From: Desulfocurvibacter africanus subsp. africanus DSM 2603
GTDB taxonomy: Bacteria > Desulfobacterota > Desulfovibrionia > Desulfovibrionales > Desulfovibrionaceae
Assembly: GCF_000422545.1 (NCBI RefSeq)
Contig: NZ_AULZ01000005.1
Span: 124,001-188,000 of the forward strand
Direction of reading: 5' to 3'
DNA length: 64,000 nucleotides
Shown here one piece after another: positions 9,429 to 18,169 of the stretch. Position numbers and translations under genes: made by a program. Positions within the stretch are counted from its first letter, which is position 1. Each line of letters starts with the position of its first letter. The notes beneath the pieces were generated by a model. That model made no database searches. It was not told the DNA's origin and saw nothing but the letters and a program-made list of their open reading frames with translations.

Positions 9429-10591
9429 GATGAATCACCTCTTCCAACGTTTGTGGGCCAACCTGTTCCTAGGACGCTTTGACCCTGCTTCCCAGACGTT
9501 CCGCTACGCGGCGGAAATGCGTTCCAGACCCTCGCACCAGTCCTGTCCATCCTCTCTCAAGACATAGCCCCTGCATGACGTGCATTGGCTGAAAAAACCT
9601 CTACTCAACCCATCGGTCATCTTTCTCGCTGGACGTTCATCTCGCCCAGCACCTTGGTTTATGTGCCCATGCTGGTTACTTCATACATGCCAATGCGGCG
9701 ATGGCGCATGCGATGAGGTTGAGCAGGATGAGGCCTAGATCGATCCTGACTGCAAGCCTCAACTTTTTCTTGGCTTTCCCAACATAGGCAATCGCACTAA
9801 ATTCAATAGCACACGCGCTTGAAAGTCTCTGTGCTCGCGGATGCTAAGAAACGTAGCCCAATTTTTTGATTTCGCACTATACATATCAGTAAGAAAAACG
9901 ATTGACAGATAAATTTTGTTGGCAAGCTTTGTCCTTATATTCCAACAAAATGAAATACTCCCTCATTATCCTTGGGCGGCATATGTAAACTTGGTCATCG
10001 ACTTGATCTATGGTGAGTCAGCACGAAAGGACCGCACATTCGAGAGCCAGACGGGATCGGATGAAATCCGTGACAGGGGCTGCGCCAAACATCTTTCCCA
10101 TGGCCCAAAAGACCTGCCCTGACCCCGGGATTCCGCCAGCGCTCCCTCGCCACTCTGTAACGCCTCTGTTATATAATCCATCTAGCCAACTAATGGGCAG
10201 ACGCAAAAGGATACACCCTATCACGTCACTGTAGTAGGCCAGCCCGAACAAGTATCCCTTCAAGCCTCCAACTCCAGTATGAGACGCGTCCCGTCGCTCG
10301 TCTCGCCATGCTCCGCAAGGCCCATCTCTGCGCCCATGGCTGCACGCGATCGGCTTCGAGAGAAGGCTGCTCGTTATACAATACGTCGCCAAGCTGCCGC
10401 AGGCGGACTTTCCGGAGATGGCACGCCAAGTGAAATCTCTCTACATTGCCTTGGGAAGATTGGTTTTATTGCGACCTGCAAGACCGAATGCCAGACTTTC
10501 TATTCATTTGGCAAAAAAACATTGTCGATCGTCTGAAAAATGTTACTGTACTGGAGTTGAAGGAAGCGTCCCTACAGGAGGAGGAGACAAT
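9429..10591. other. Gene-poor interval, possible decayed insert
   Basis: 1.16 kb, more AT-rich than its neighbours and with no convincing gene. On the minus strand around 9676-9850 a frame without a start reads ...YVGKAKKKLRLAVRIDL followed by a hydrophobic tail, as if it were the 3' end of a broken gene. The longest minus-strand frame (10018-10392) has no recognisable motif or ribosome site. A possible promoter for the MucR gene (TTGACA at 9902) lies here but is far from the start codon. Confidence 0.45.
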
Positions 10592-11008
10592 ATGGAGTCC
10601 TATCTCGAAGATGCACTGGGGATCGTCAAGGCCCAGGCCGGGGTCCGCCACATGACCGAGGAGGAGATCGTCTCCATGGTGAGGACCCTTGCCGAAGGCA
10701 TCAAAAACGCCACCGAAGGCATCGTGATCGAAGGCGAGGGCGACAAAGGCGAAATCCCTTCGGACCCCTCCAAGGCCATCCGCGAACGAAGCGTACAATG
10801 CCTTGAGTGCGGCAAGAAGTTCAAGGTGCTCACCAAGCGGCATCTTGCTCTACATGGCCTGACTCCCAAGGAGTACAAGGCCAAGCACGGCTACAAGAAG
10901 GGTACCTCGCTCATTGCCAAGGGCTTGGCCCGTGATCGGCGCAACAAGATGCGCGAACTCAAGCTCTGGGAGAAGCGCGGCGGGGGCGCGGAAGAAAAAG
11001 AGATGTAG
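10592..11008 (+). CDS. MucR/Ros-family zinc-finger transcriptional regulator
   Basis: 138 residues. The start is the ATG at 10592, directly after a very strong AGGAGGAGGAGA ribosome site; the frame extends upstream but without signals. The C-terminal half carries the Ros/MucR zinc-finger core (CLECGKKFKVLTKRHLALHG, ligands C-x2-C...H-x3-H), then LTPKEYKAKHGYKKGTSLIA. The family binds AT-rich promoter DNA and often represses many surface, cell-cycle or symbiosis genes. Deltaproteobacteria often carry several paralogues. It is monocistronic: a terminator follows and the next gene is convergent. Confidence 0.93.
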   Translation: MESYLEDALGIVKAQAGVRHMTEEEIVSMVRTLAEGIKNATEGIVIEGEGDKGEIPSDPSKAIRERSVQCLECGKKFKVLTKRHLALHGLTPKEYKAKHGYKKGTSLIAKGLARDRRNKMRELKLWEKRGGGAEEKEM

Positions 11009-11051
11009 GAGCATGTCGCAAAGGCTGCGACACCTCGAAGAAAAGAATGTT

Positions 11052-11077
11052 AAAGCCGTTGCACGACGGCTTTTTCA
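11052..11077 (+). terminator. Intrinsic terminator after the MucR gene
   Basis: Stem AAAGCCGT/ACGGCTTTTT with a 6-7 base loop and a run of T, between the stop codons of two convergent genes. Confidence 0.8.
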
Positions 11078-11079
11078 TT

Positions 11080-12309
11080 TCAATCGTCCGACGAACGATA
11101 ACTCTGGCGCTGGCGAGCGTGGCGCTCGGCCAAGTTGCGCAGGAGACTCTCGCCCACGGCCTGACCGCGCCAGCCCGTGATGTGCTTCCAGGGCGCATCG
11201 GCCTGGCCCATGAACAGGTCGCACATCATGTCCGCCACAAGCTTGCGAGGCGCCAGCAGCTCGGGAGGCAGGCCCAGCTCCCCTGCCCTGCGGTCCAGGG
11301 CGGCCTTGGCCTCGTCGGCGGCCGCCTTGAGGGCATGGGTGTGCAGCGGCCTGCCATGAGCAGGAGGCAACTCCTCCTCGGGAAGCTGCCTGGCCTGACG
11401 CAGCATGGCCAGGATAACCTTGCCGCTCCTGCGCACGACTTGGGGCCGCATGCCTTCCACTGCCGCCAGATCCGCGAGCTTGCCCGGCCAATCCCGCACC
11501 ACGGCCCGTAACGACTTGTCATCCAGTACGAAACTGCGCGGCAGGTCGCGCGACATGGCCTCGTGCTCGCGCCAGGCGCTCAGGTCGCGCAGGGCCGCCA
11601 ACTCTCGGCGGTCGAACTGCCACAGGGAGCGCATGCGCAGGTAATAGCACGCCGCATCGGTCTCGAAGCGGGCCTCGCCCTCAAGGGCCGCGCACTCCTC
11701 CCTTGCCCAGCTCAGTCGCCCCTGCTCGGTCAGGGCTTGGCCGAGAATGCTGTACATGGCCGGGAGATAACGCACATCCTGGGCCGCGTAGATCAACTGG
11801 GACTCGCTCAAGGGTCGCTTGATCCAGTTGGAGCGGGTCTCGTCCTTATCCAGCTCCACTCCGAACAGGGCTTTGACCAATGACCCGTAGCCCGGCTGGA
11901 AGCCATATCCCAGAAAGCTCGCCGCCACCTGCGTGTCGAAAACCGGTCCGGGCGCAAAGCCGCAGAGATAGTAGAGGGCTTCCAGGTCCTCCTGACAGGA
12001 GTGGAAAATTTTGATCAGACGCGGGTCTGCCAGGATTTCCACCAGAGGCGAAAGATCGTCCACCCCCAGCGGATCGACCAGGAAGACCCCGCCATCCGCG
12101 ACAAGCTGTATCAGACCCAGGGTAGGGAAATAGGTCCGCGAGCGCACGAACTCCGTATCCATGCCCACGGCGTCGCAGCCGCGCAGCCTGGAACACAGCT
12201 CGCCCAGGGCCTCGGCCGACTGCACCAGGATTGCCTCGCTGTCGACCACGCCCGGCAGCTCCAGGGCTGGGCCCTCGCATCCCCCCGCGCTCATATCGCC
12301 ACGATCCAT
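11080..12309 (-). CDS. rnd: Ribonuclease D
   Basis: 409 residues. The DEDDy 3'-5' exonuclease motifs are present: GMDTEFVRSRTY (Exo I), HSCQEDLEALYY (Exo II) and YAAQDVRYLPAMY (Exo III, with Tyr). Two HRDC-like regions follow (LSAWREHEAMSRDLPRSFVL and LGLPPELLAPRKLVADMM). It matures tRNA 3' ends and other structured RNAs in the cytoplasm. The start is the ATG at 12309, with GAGGTG seven bases upstream. The frame reaches 41 codons further, but that extension has no ribosome site and overlaps the divergent gene's promoter region. Confidence 0.95.
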   Translation of the reverse strand: MDRGDMSAGGCEGPALELPGVVDSEAILVQSAEALGELCSRLRGCDAVGMDTEFVRSRTYFPTLGLIQLVADGGVFLVDPLGVDDLSPLVEILADPRLIKIFHSCQEDLEALYYLCGFAPGPVFDTQVAASFLGYGFQPGYGSLVKALFGVELDKDETRSNWIKRPLSESQLIYAAQDVRYLPAMYSILGQALTEQGRLSWAREECAALEGEARFETDAACYYLRMRSLWQFDRRELAALRDLSAWREHEAMSRDLPRSFVLDDKSLRAVVRDWPGKLADLAAVEGMRPQVVRRSGKVILAMLRQARQLPEEELPPAHGRPLHTHALKAAADEAKAALDRRAGELGLPPELLAPRKLVADMMCDLFMGQADAPWKHITGWRGQAVGESLLRNLAERHARQRQSYRSSDD

Positions 12310-12437
12310 GAACACCTCGCGCGGCCGACATGCGTTGACTTTCGGCCGATCGTATCGGATAGCATAAAATGATGACCGTAACCAGCCTTGGGCCTGGAGC
12401 CACCTTCCCCAATGCAATAACCCAAGGAGCATCCCTT

Positions 12438-13010
12438 ATGAGACGCATCTGCTTAAAAGCCCTGCCGCCTCTGCTGGCCGTCGGGCTGTTCATCGGGCTG
12501 GCCGCGCCGGCCGACGCCGAGAACATGGCCTACGACTTCGAGGCCGAGATTCCCGAGGCCTGGTCCGAGGACGCAACCCACCAAGTAACAGGGCAAAGCC
12601 AAGTCCTTGGTCCGTTCAACCAACGCAACGACGACTACCCCAATAAGGCTTCGCTGCGCATCAGCAAGGAGTCGCAAGGCAGGCCGCTCAAGGTCGAGTT
12701 CGATCTGGTGCTGCTCGGCAACTGGGACTCGCAAGGTTCCAAGGCCGACAGCTTCACGGTCGAGGACGGCGACGGGAATGAACTGCTCAAGGTCGAGCAG
12801 TTTCCCTGCGACCTGACCGACAAAGACGAGAACCTGCCGGAAGGAACTCCTGGCGCGACCAAGGTTGGCAAACGCTACATGAGGCACTGCGTGCTGCACA
12901 AGTCCTTTGTGCTGCCCGCGGGGGTCGAGGAAATCGTGTTCAAGGGCAAGACCACGGGCCGCCGCAGCGAATTCTGGGCCTTGGACAACGTACGCCTGAC
13001 CGCCGGGTAA
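12438..13010 (+). CDS. Secreted protein of unknown function
   Basis: 190 residues. The start is the ATG at 12438, nine bases after AAGGAG. It begins with a typical signal peptide (RRICLKALPPLLAVGLFIG ending at ADA), so it is probably periplasmic or secreted. The mature part is beta-rich and acidic (FDLVLLGNWDSQGSKADSF, FWALDNVRLTAG), like carbohydrate-binding or 'choice-of-anchor' jelly-roll domains. Two cysteines (in FPCDLT and RHCVLH) could form a disulfide. Divergent from rnd. No family assigned with certainty. Confidence 0.8.
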   Translation: MRRICLKALPPLLAVGLFIGLAAPADAENMAYDFEAEIPEAWSEDATHQVTGQSQVLGPFNQRNDDYPNKASLRISKESQGRPLKVEFDLVLLGNWDSQGSKADSFTVEDGDGNELLKVEQFPCDLTDKDENLPEGTPGATKVGKRYMRHCVLHKSFVLPAGVEEIVFKGKTTGRRSEFWALDNVRLTAG

Positions 13011-13139
13011 GTCCCTGCCGGCCTTGCCAAAGGACAGGCCCGGAGGCTATATGTGTCCGGCCGGGTTGTCGCCCGGCGCACGCATGGCCGCCCGCTTGTC
13101 CGGGCGACCGCGAGCCACTGCAGACCCGGGGAGGACGCC

Positions 13140-13226
13140 ATGACCAGCTTTTTCTTCTTTTTTCTGGGCATAGCCGTTGTCGGCACCGCTCTTTTTTACC
13201 TCAAGCACACCGCCGATAACGAGTAG
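13140..13226 (+). CDS. 28-residue single-helix membrane peptide
   Basis: A very short frame: ATG at 13140, preceded by GGGGAGGA with seven bases between, ending TAG at 13224-13226. The peptide starts MTSFFFFFLGIAVVGTALFY, one strongly hydrophobic helix, followed by a short polar end (KHTADNE). An intrinsic terminator follows 30 bases later, so the unit looks like a genuine small gene. No function can be assigned; it may be a helper subunit of a membrane complex. Confidence 0.6.
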   Translation: MTSFFFFFLGIAVVGTALFYLKHTADNE

Positions 13227-13256
13227 GGCTGGTTCGGCATCCGCCGGGACAGTCAC

Positions 13257-13280
13257 CAAGGGGCCATCGGCCCCTTTTCT
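13257..13280 (+). terminator. Intrinsic terminator after the small membrane peptide
   Basis: AAGGGGCC-ATC-GGCCCCTT followed by TTCTC and ATTTTT. Confidence 0.8.
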
Positions 13281-13714
13281 CATTTTTGTACATTACAAAG
13301 CTCACCCGACACGCCGCTGAAGAGATAATTTCAAGAGCAGGCCCATCACACAGATCGATTCTCTGGTTTAACAAAAACGTATTATACAGTCGCCAATCGG
13401 CCTCCGCTTCTTCAATTATGTCCACGCAAGCCCTCTCGCAACTGGGGTCACGCGGGCATAAATAATATTTTATTAATTCAATTCAGCAGCTTAAAAACAC
13501 AGGCCGCATTTTAAGCGATTATGGCACAAGCCGTGCTAATCTCAGTCTGAGTCCGGCAGACTTAACTACCTTCATCTTCCATCCCGCCTGTTTTATTTCT
13601 CCGCAGAGGGGCCGTTCTGGCCCCTCTTTGCATTGCCCTTTCCCATACTGATTTGCCAGACAGCATTTTCCCGTATATAAAAAGAGGCAAGAACCGACCA
13701 CCGAGGATATCAAT
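13281..13714. other. AT-richer intergenic region; possible small RNA ending in a terminator
   Basis: No supported protein gene. A terminator-like hairpin lies at 13605-13630 (AGAGGGGCC-GTTCT-GGCCCCTCTTT), yet no gene ends upstream of it on the plus strand, which suggests either an untranslated RNA of about 100-150 bases before it or attenuation of the next gene. A candidate promoter was not resolved. Confidence 0.4.
13605..13630 (+). terminator. Orphan intrinsic terminator
   Basis: Nine-base perfect stem, AGAGGGGCC/GGCCCCTCT, then TTGCA. It sits ~85 bases before the next start codon with no upstream gene to end. Confidence 0.6.
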
Positions 13715-14164
13715 GTGTCTCCCTTGCTTCTATTCATCATCAGCTTTTTAATCTTTCTGATCATCTCCGCCATGGGCTATGGCCAAATTCGCAAGGACTT
13801 CAGCCGCCGCTACGAAGAGCTGCTGGGACGCTACAACTTCGTGGAGGATGGTTACTCCCGAGTCGCCGGAGAGTTGGACCGCGAACGCGTCCGCGTCAAG
13901 GATCTCGCCAAGCAGGTCGAAGAGCTCAAGTTGGATATTCAAGACCGCGACATGATACTGCGCGAGGTGCTGCCCTCGGCCAACCCCACGGCCCTGGACA
14001 TTCTCGTGACCAAGGGCCTCCTGAGCAAGCGCGAGGCCGAAGCCAAGCCGACGCAAGGCAAGGACCCGCTGGTGGTGCTCGTGGAGAAGGGTCGGCTTAC
14101 GGAGGACCAAGCCTACGAGGCCCAGAAGCTCTCCGAACGCATCGCAGCGCTACACAAAGTTTAG
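13715..14164 (+). CDS. Membrane-anchored coiled-coil protein
   Basis: 149 residues from a GTG at 13715 with GAGG nine bases upstream. The ATG two bases earlier is in another frame that stops after 12 codons. It has one N-terminal transmembrane helix (LLLFIISFLIFLIISAMGYG), a charged coiled coil (~25-85: DRERVRVKDLAKQVEELKLD) and a C-terminal part with two similar short segments (DILVTKGLLSKREAE and VVLVEKGRLTEDQAYEA). Those repeats resemble the small 'GLLT..Q...A' helical motifs of type II secretion/GspE N-domain proteins. Probably an inner-membrane scaffold; function unknown. Confidence 0.75.
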   Translation: MSPLLLFIISFLIFLIISAMGYGQIRKDFSRRYEELLGRYNFVEDGYSRVAGELDRERVRVKDLAKQVEELKLDIQDRDMILREVLPSANPTALDILVTKGLLSKREAEAKPTQGKDPLVVLVEKGRLTEDQAYEAQKLSERIAALHKV

Positions 14165-14220
14165 CCTGGCACGCAATGCAGTTCCGCGCGTGGGCGAGTT
14201 CTCCGACTCCCCAGGCAAAG

Positions 14221-15255
14221 TTAGTTCCTAGTCAGAGCCTCTCCCACCCTGCGCAACGCATGATAGAAGGCATAGAATTGCGAAAGCTTGGCCAACTCGA
14301 AACGTCGGGTAGTGCCCAGGCTGCGCAATTCCTGCAAGCGCGCCTCGGCGCGGTCCAGCGCGCCGCGCACGGCCTCGATCCGCTGCGAGGTGTGCTCGGA
14401 CCAAGCCGTATCCGCCAGACTCAGCAATGCCGCCTCGATGCTTGCGGCCAACTCACGCATCTCGGGTTCCATGATGAAGCTCGCCGGCTCGCCGCTCTCC
14501 GCGGCCAGGGCGTTGGCCATGGCATGCAGACCGCCGTGGATTCGCTCGGCCGTGGTCATCAGGCCTAAGACGTGCTGGTAGGCGCGCGGGTAGATGCGCG
14601 ATTCCTGGACAATGGCCTTGGTCGCCACATCCCGACTCTTGGCCAGCAAGGCGTCAAGGCCGCCGGCATCCGAAACCGATTCGGCACGTTGGGTTTCGAG
14701 GAAGTGGCTGGTCATGGCCGCCACTCGTAGCGCGGCATCGCGGAAGTACCGGCCAAGCGTCTCGCGCAGGAGCGCCGAAGCCCGCTGGGGCCAGACCGTC
14801 AGGGAAACCAGCACGGCGCAGGCAATGCCCAGAGCAATCTCCACCACCCGGTCGATTGCCACGATCCTCCAGTCCTCACTGTGCACGCCCATGAGAAAAA
14901 CGATGGATACCGTGATCGCGGCCATGCGGAACTGCGGGGCATAGCTGGTCAGAAAGCCGCAGAAGGCCAGAGCCACGAACAGGAAGAGACCCGTGTACAC
15001 GTCGCCGCCGGGGTTCACGGCAAGCACCAGCACGCTGATGAGCGCGCCCACCAGGGTTCCGGACATGCGGTAGGCGGCCATCTGCAGGGAGTCGGCCACA
15101 TAGGCCTGCAGCACGATGACCGCAGTGACCACGCCGATATAAGACGAGGGCAGCCCTAGGGCCAGGGCCGAGGCATAGGTCAGCAGCGAGGCCAGGCCGA
15201 CCTTGAAGCCCTGCTTGAGGCTGGGAACAATGCTCTCGCGCGTCAATTTGGCCAT
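14221..15255 (-). CDS. FUSC / aromatic-acid-exporter-type membrane protein
   Basis: 344 residues from the ATG at 15255. A GTG seven codons upstream has no ribosome site. The N-terminal ~155 residues contain about six hydrophobic helices (ALALGLPSSYIGVVTAVIVL, LVGALISVLVLAVNPGGD, FRMAAITVSIVFLMGV), matching the FUSC / ArAE domain. The C-terminal ~190 residues are helical and cytoplasmic. Related proteins (AaeB, YccS types) export aromatic acids or other organic anions. It lacks the second FUSC half of AaeB, so it would need to dimerise. Substrate unknown. Confidence 0.85.
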   Translation of the reverse strand: MAKLTRESIVPSLKQGFKVGLASLLTYASALALGLPSSYIGVVTAVIVLQAYVADSLQMAAYRMSGTLVGALISVLVLAVNPGGDVYTGLFLFVALAFCGFLTSYAPQFRMAAITVSIVFLMGVHSEDWRIVAIDRVVEIALGIACAVLVSLTVWPQRASALLRETLGRYFRDAALRVAAMTSHFLETQRAESVSDAGGLDALLAKSRDVATKAIVQESRIYPRAYQHVLGLMTTAERIHGGLHAMANALAAESGEPASFIMEPEMRELAASIEAALLSLADTAWSEHTSQRIEAVRGALDRAEARLQELRSLGTTRRFELAKLSQFYAFYHALRRVGEALTRN

Positions 15256-15468
15256 ATATCTCTCTATATAACTCACGTTAGCGTTATTTTCCGGCAGGCG
15301 AGCCTGTGGATTTCGAAGATTCGTACACCCGCCTTCGGAGTTGCGCTACGCTGGCTCTGCCGCTACTTCTGACTGCTCCGGCGGGTCGCCGCTCCATCCT
15401 CGCGCGGTTCATGCGCCGGGGCTCGTTACACCCTCTCCCTAAACTGGGCAACCAATAAGGCTGTACCC

Positions 15469-16635
15469 ATGACCAACATGACCAATACCATCATTCTCGC
15501 CCCCAACGCCTTCAAGGGCAGCCTGCGCGCGGTGCAGGCCGCCGAGGCCATGGCTCGAGGCCTTGCCGATTCCGGCCTGCGCCGCGAACTGGACCTCATG
15601 CCCGTGGCCGACGGCGGCGACGGAACCCTGGACGTGTTGCTGGCCGGCGGCGGACGTCGCGTGACCTGCACGGCCGATGATCCTTTGGGCAGGCCCAGGG
15701 ACTCGGAATTCGGGCTGCTGGATGACGGCCGAACGGCCGTGGTCGAGATGGCCCGCGCTTCCGGTCTGGCCCTGCTGACCCGGGACGAGCGCGACCCCAT
15801 GCGCGCCAGCACCTCTGGCACAGGCCAGCTCATGATCAAGGCGGCGGAACTGGGCGCGCGCACCATCATCGTGGGCGTTGGCGGCAGCGCCACCGTGGAT
15901 GGTGGGGCGGGCTGCCTGCAGGCCATGGGCGTGCGCCTGCTGGACGCCGAAGGCCGCGACCTGCCGCCGGGCGCGGCTGGCCTGGCGCGACTTGCGTCCA
16001 TCGACCTGCAGGGGTTGCATCCGGCCTTGCGGGATGTGCGCATCCGCGTGGCCTGCGATGTGGACAATCCGGTCCTGGGCGAACGCGGCTCGGCCAGGGT
16101 CTTCGCTCCGCAAAAGGGCGCGACCCCGGAGCAGGTCCCCCAGCTCGAAGCCAACCTGGGTCATTTCTTCACCCTGGCCGCCGGGATGGGCCGCGATGTG
16201 CGTGATCTGGCCGGAGCCGGCGCGGCCGGAGCCTTGGCCGGCGGTTTGACCGCCCTGGCCGGAGCCAACCTGGAGAGCGGCAGCGACCTGGTGCTGAACC
16301 AGATCGGAGCCGACGAGCGCATCGCCAGAGCCTGCCTGGTGGTCACGGCCGAGGGCCGGCTGGACTCGCAGAGCCTGGGCGGCAAGGGACCCGTGGGCGT
16401 GCTGCGCCGGGCAGCCGCGCACAACGTACCCGTGGTGGCTCTGGCCGGCGAGGTGCTGGGTTCGGATGCGCTCTTCACCCAGGCCGGCTTCCGCGCAGTG
16501 GCCTCCATCTGCGACGGCCCCACCAGCCTGGAGGACGCCATGCGCCGGACCGCCGAAGCCGTGGAGTGCGGGGCGCGCAGGCTCGGCCTGCTCATGCGCC
16601 TGGGCGCGGACGTGCTGGCCGGATCCCGGAACTGA
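15469..16635 (+). CDS. glxK: Glycerate kinase (GlxK/GarK family)
   Basis: 388 residues, the normal family length. Conserved segments are LAPNAFKGSL at the N-terminus, PVADGGDGTLDVL, VGVGGSATVDGGAGCLQAMG and VVTAEGRLDSQSLGGKGPVG. It phosphorylates D-glycerate to 2- or 3-phosphoglycerate (family members differ; 2-phosphoglycerate is usual for GlxK/GarK), feeding lower glycolysis. The start ATG at 15469 has only a weak upstream AAGG; an in-frame ATG lies three codons in. No glyoxylate or tartronate genes adjoin it. Confidence 0.93.
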   Translation: MTNMTNTIILAPNAFKGSLRAVQAAEAMARGLADSGLRRELDLMPVADGGDGTLDVLLAGGGRRVTCTADDPLGRPRDSEFGLLDDGRTAVVEMARASGLALLTRDERDPMRASTSGTGQLMIKAAELGARTIIVGVGGSATVDGGAGCLQAMGVRLLDAEGRDLPPGAAGLARLASIDLQGLHPALRDVRIRVACDVDNPVLGERGSARVFAPQKGATPEQVPQLEANLGHFFTLAAGMGRDVRDLAGAGAAGALAGGLTALAGANLESGSDLVLNQIGADERIARACLVVTAEGRLDSQSLGGKGPVGVLRRAAAHNVPVVALAGEVLGSDALFTQAGFRAVASICDGPTSLEDAMRRTAEAVECGARRLGLLMRLGADVLAGSRN

Positions 16636-17012
16636 TCCGTCGGGCCTGACTATTGGGCTGCGTCGAACGTATCCCACCGGCTGCTTCCGCTTCATCCACA
16701 GCAGGCCATCCTGATCGCAAGCTGAAGACAGGCTACGTGGCCAGGATGGCTTGTACACTTCCCACGCATGGAAAGCACCCGCAAAAACATATTTTTGAAT
16801 GTGAAGCAAATGTATTGCTTCATTGCAAAGCTTAATATGCCTATATTTGAGTGCTTAGATTAACATATCAATTCATCCATCTGCGATCTTATCCACTTTT
16901 CTGTTGAACAGGCGTGTAAAAACAACTAACGACTGCCTTCATATTCCCTTGAAAGTTACGCGACAGAGTCGGACCATCCTGGTTCGCGCCCATGTATCGG
17001 AGGATTCAGGTC
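16636..17012. other. Regulatory region of the bd-like/heptahaem module
   Basis: 377 bases without a protein gene, clearly AT-rich from ~16780 to 16920. It holds the perfect palindrome described separately and AT-rich tracts suitable for a promoter. Confidence 0.5.
16802..16822. promoter_or_regulatory. 21-bp perfect palindrome, candidate operator
   Basis: TGAAGCAA-ATGTA-TTGCTTCA: eight-base perfect arms with a five-base spacer, 190 bases upstream of the first gene of the module. It has the size and symmetry of a CRP/FNR- or Rex-type dimer site but matches neither the TTGAT...ATCAA nor the TTGTGA...TCACAA consensus exactly. Confidence 0.55.
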
Positions 17013-18167
17013 ATGCATCCTTTGGCCTATATTCCGAGCCCGGAGCCCATTCCCGCGGCCTGGTGGCTCTTCGAGGTTCTTTTGCTGGCCACGTTCACTG
17101 CCCATATTCTGCTCGTGAACGTGGTGCTGGGCGGCAGCGCGGTCGCCTTCATCGAGTCCCTGCGCGAGCGCCAAGCCCCCTGGGCGCGGCCATTCTCGGC
17201 CAAGATCCCTACGGCCCTGGCCCTGGCGGTCAACTTCGGCGTGGCCCCACTGCTCTTCCTGCAGGTGCTCTATGGCCATTTCGTCTACACGAGCTCCGTG
17301 CTCATGGCCGTGTTCTGGCTCGGAGTCACGGGTCTGGCCATGCTGGCCTACTACGGGTTGTATCTCACGGTTCTGCGCCACGAATCCCTGGGCAGGGCCA
17401 AGTCACTGGTGCTGGGCCTGACCGTATTGCTTCTGCTGGCCGTGGCCTTCGTGTTCAGCAACAACATGACGCTCATGCTCGCCCCCGAGCGCTGGAGCGC
17501 CTATTTCGCGCGTCCCGACGGCACGCTGCTCAACTTGGGCGATCCCACGCTCGTGCCGCGCTGGCTGCATTTCGTGACCGCATCCCTGGCTCTGGGCGGC
17601 TTGGCCCTGGCGGCCTGGTCCAAATGCAAGGCCAACCACAGCGACGAGACTGCCCTTGCGGGCGTGGTGCGCGGCATGCGCTGGTTCTCATCGGCTACCC
17701 TGGTTCAGCTCTGCGTGGGCCTGTGGTTCCTGTTCAGCCAGCCGGCGGCCATCAGGAGCTTGTTCCTGGGCGGTGGCAGCCTGCACACGGCCGCTCTGGG
17801 TCTGGCCGTGGCCCTGGCCCTGGCGGCCCTGTATCTGGGCCACCGCAAGCGGGTCTGGCCCACGGTCTGGGTAGTCGCGGCCACCGTGGCGCTCATGGTC
17901 TGCGTGCGCGCCCTACTGCGAGCCGCGTACCTTGCCCCATACTTCTCGCCGTCCGAGCTGACCGTGGTGTCTCAGCCCTCGCCGCTGCTGGTGTTCATCC
18001 TTTCGCTGCTGCTGGCCGCGGCGGCCATCGCCTACATGCTGCGTCTGGCCCTGCGCGCGAGCGCCGCACCCGCCGAGGATGCGACTAACGGCGAAATCGA
18101 GGACGCCGGGGAATCCGACGACACAGCCGACGTGCGCCAGGCCATCGGCGCGCCCAGGGAGGCCTAA
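17013..18167 (+). CDS. Polytopic membrane subunit of bd-like quinol oxidoreductase
   Basis: 384 residues. The ATG at 17013 is chosen because GGAGG lies nine bases ahead. About nine hydrophobic helices are visible. The first (LLLATFTAHILLVNVVLGGS) places a His within the membrane, as the haem-ligand helix of CydA-like proteins does, and other candidate ligand histidines follow (GHFVYTSSVL, RWLHFVTASL). It ends two bases before the next gene, with which it shares the CydA-like layout. Together with the heptahaem protein downstream it likely forms a menaquinol:cytochrome c complex in the inner membrane. Precise family name uncertain. Confidence 0.75.
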   Translation: MHPLAYIPSPEPIPAAWWLFEVLLLATFTAHILLVNVVLGGSAVAFIESLRERQAPWARPFSAKIPTALALAVNFGVAPLLFLQVLYGHFVYTSSVLMAVFWLGVTGLAMLAYYGLYLTVLRHESLGRAKSLVLGLTVLLLLAVAFVFSNNMTLMLAPERWSAYFARPDGTLLNLGDPTLVPRWLHFVTASLALGGLALAAWSKCKANHSDETALAGVVRGMRWFSSATLVQLCVGLWFLFSQPAAIRSLFLGGGSLHTAALGLAVALALAALYLGHRKRVWPTVWVVAATVALMVCVRALLRAAYLAPYFSPSELTVVSQPSPLLVFILSLLLAAAAIAYMLRLALRASAAPAEDATNGEIEDAGESDDTADVRQAIGAPREA

Positions 18168-18169
18168 CC

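Noticed and set aside
9676-9785. Short minus-strand ORF from an ATG at 9785
   Set aside because: Careful reading shows a stop after eight codons; the hydrophobic reading requires another frame that has no start.
10018-10392. 124-residue minus-strand frame in the gene-poor interval
   Set aside because: No ribosome site, no recognisable domain and low agreement with the codon use of neighbouring genes; kept only as part of the interval note.
16636-16900. FNR or Rex site upstream of the cytochrome module
   Set aside because: The palindrome matches neither consensus; naming the regulator would be guesswork.
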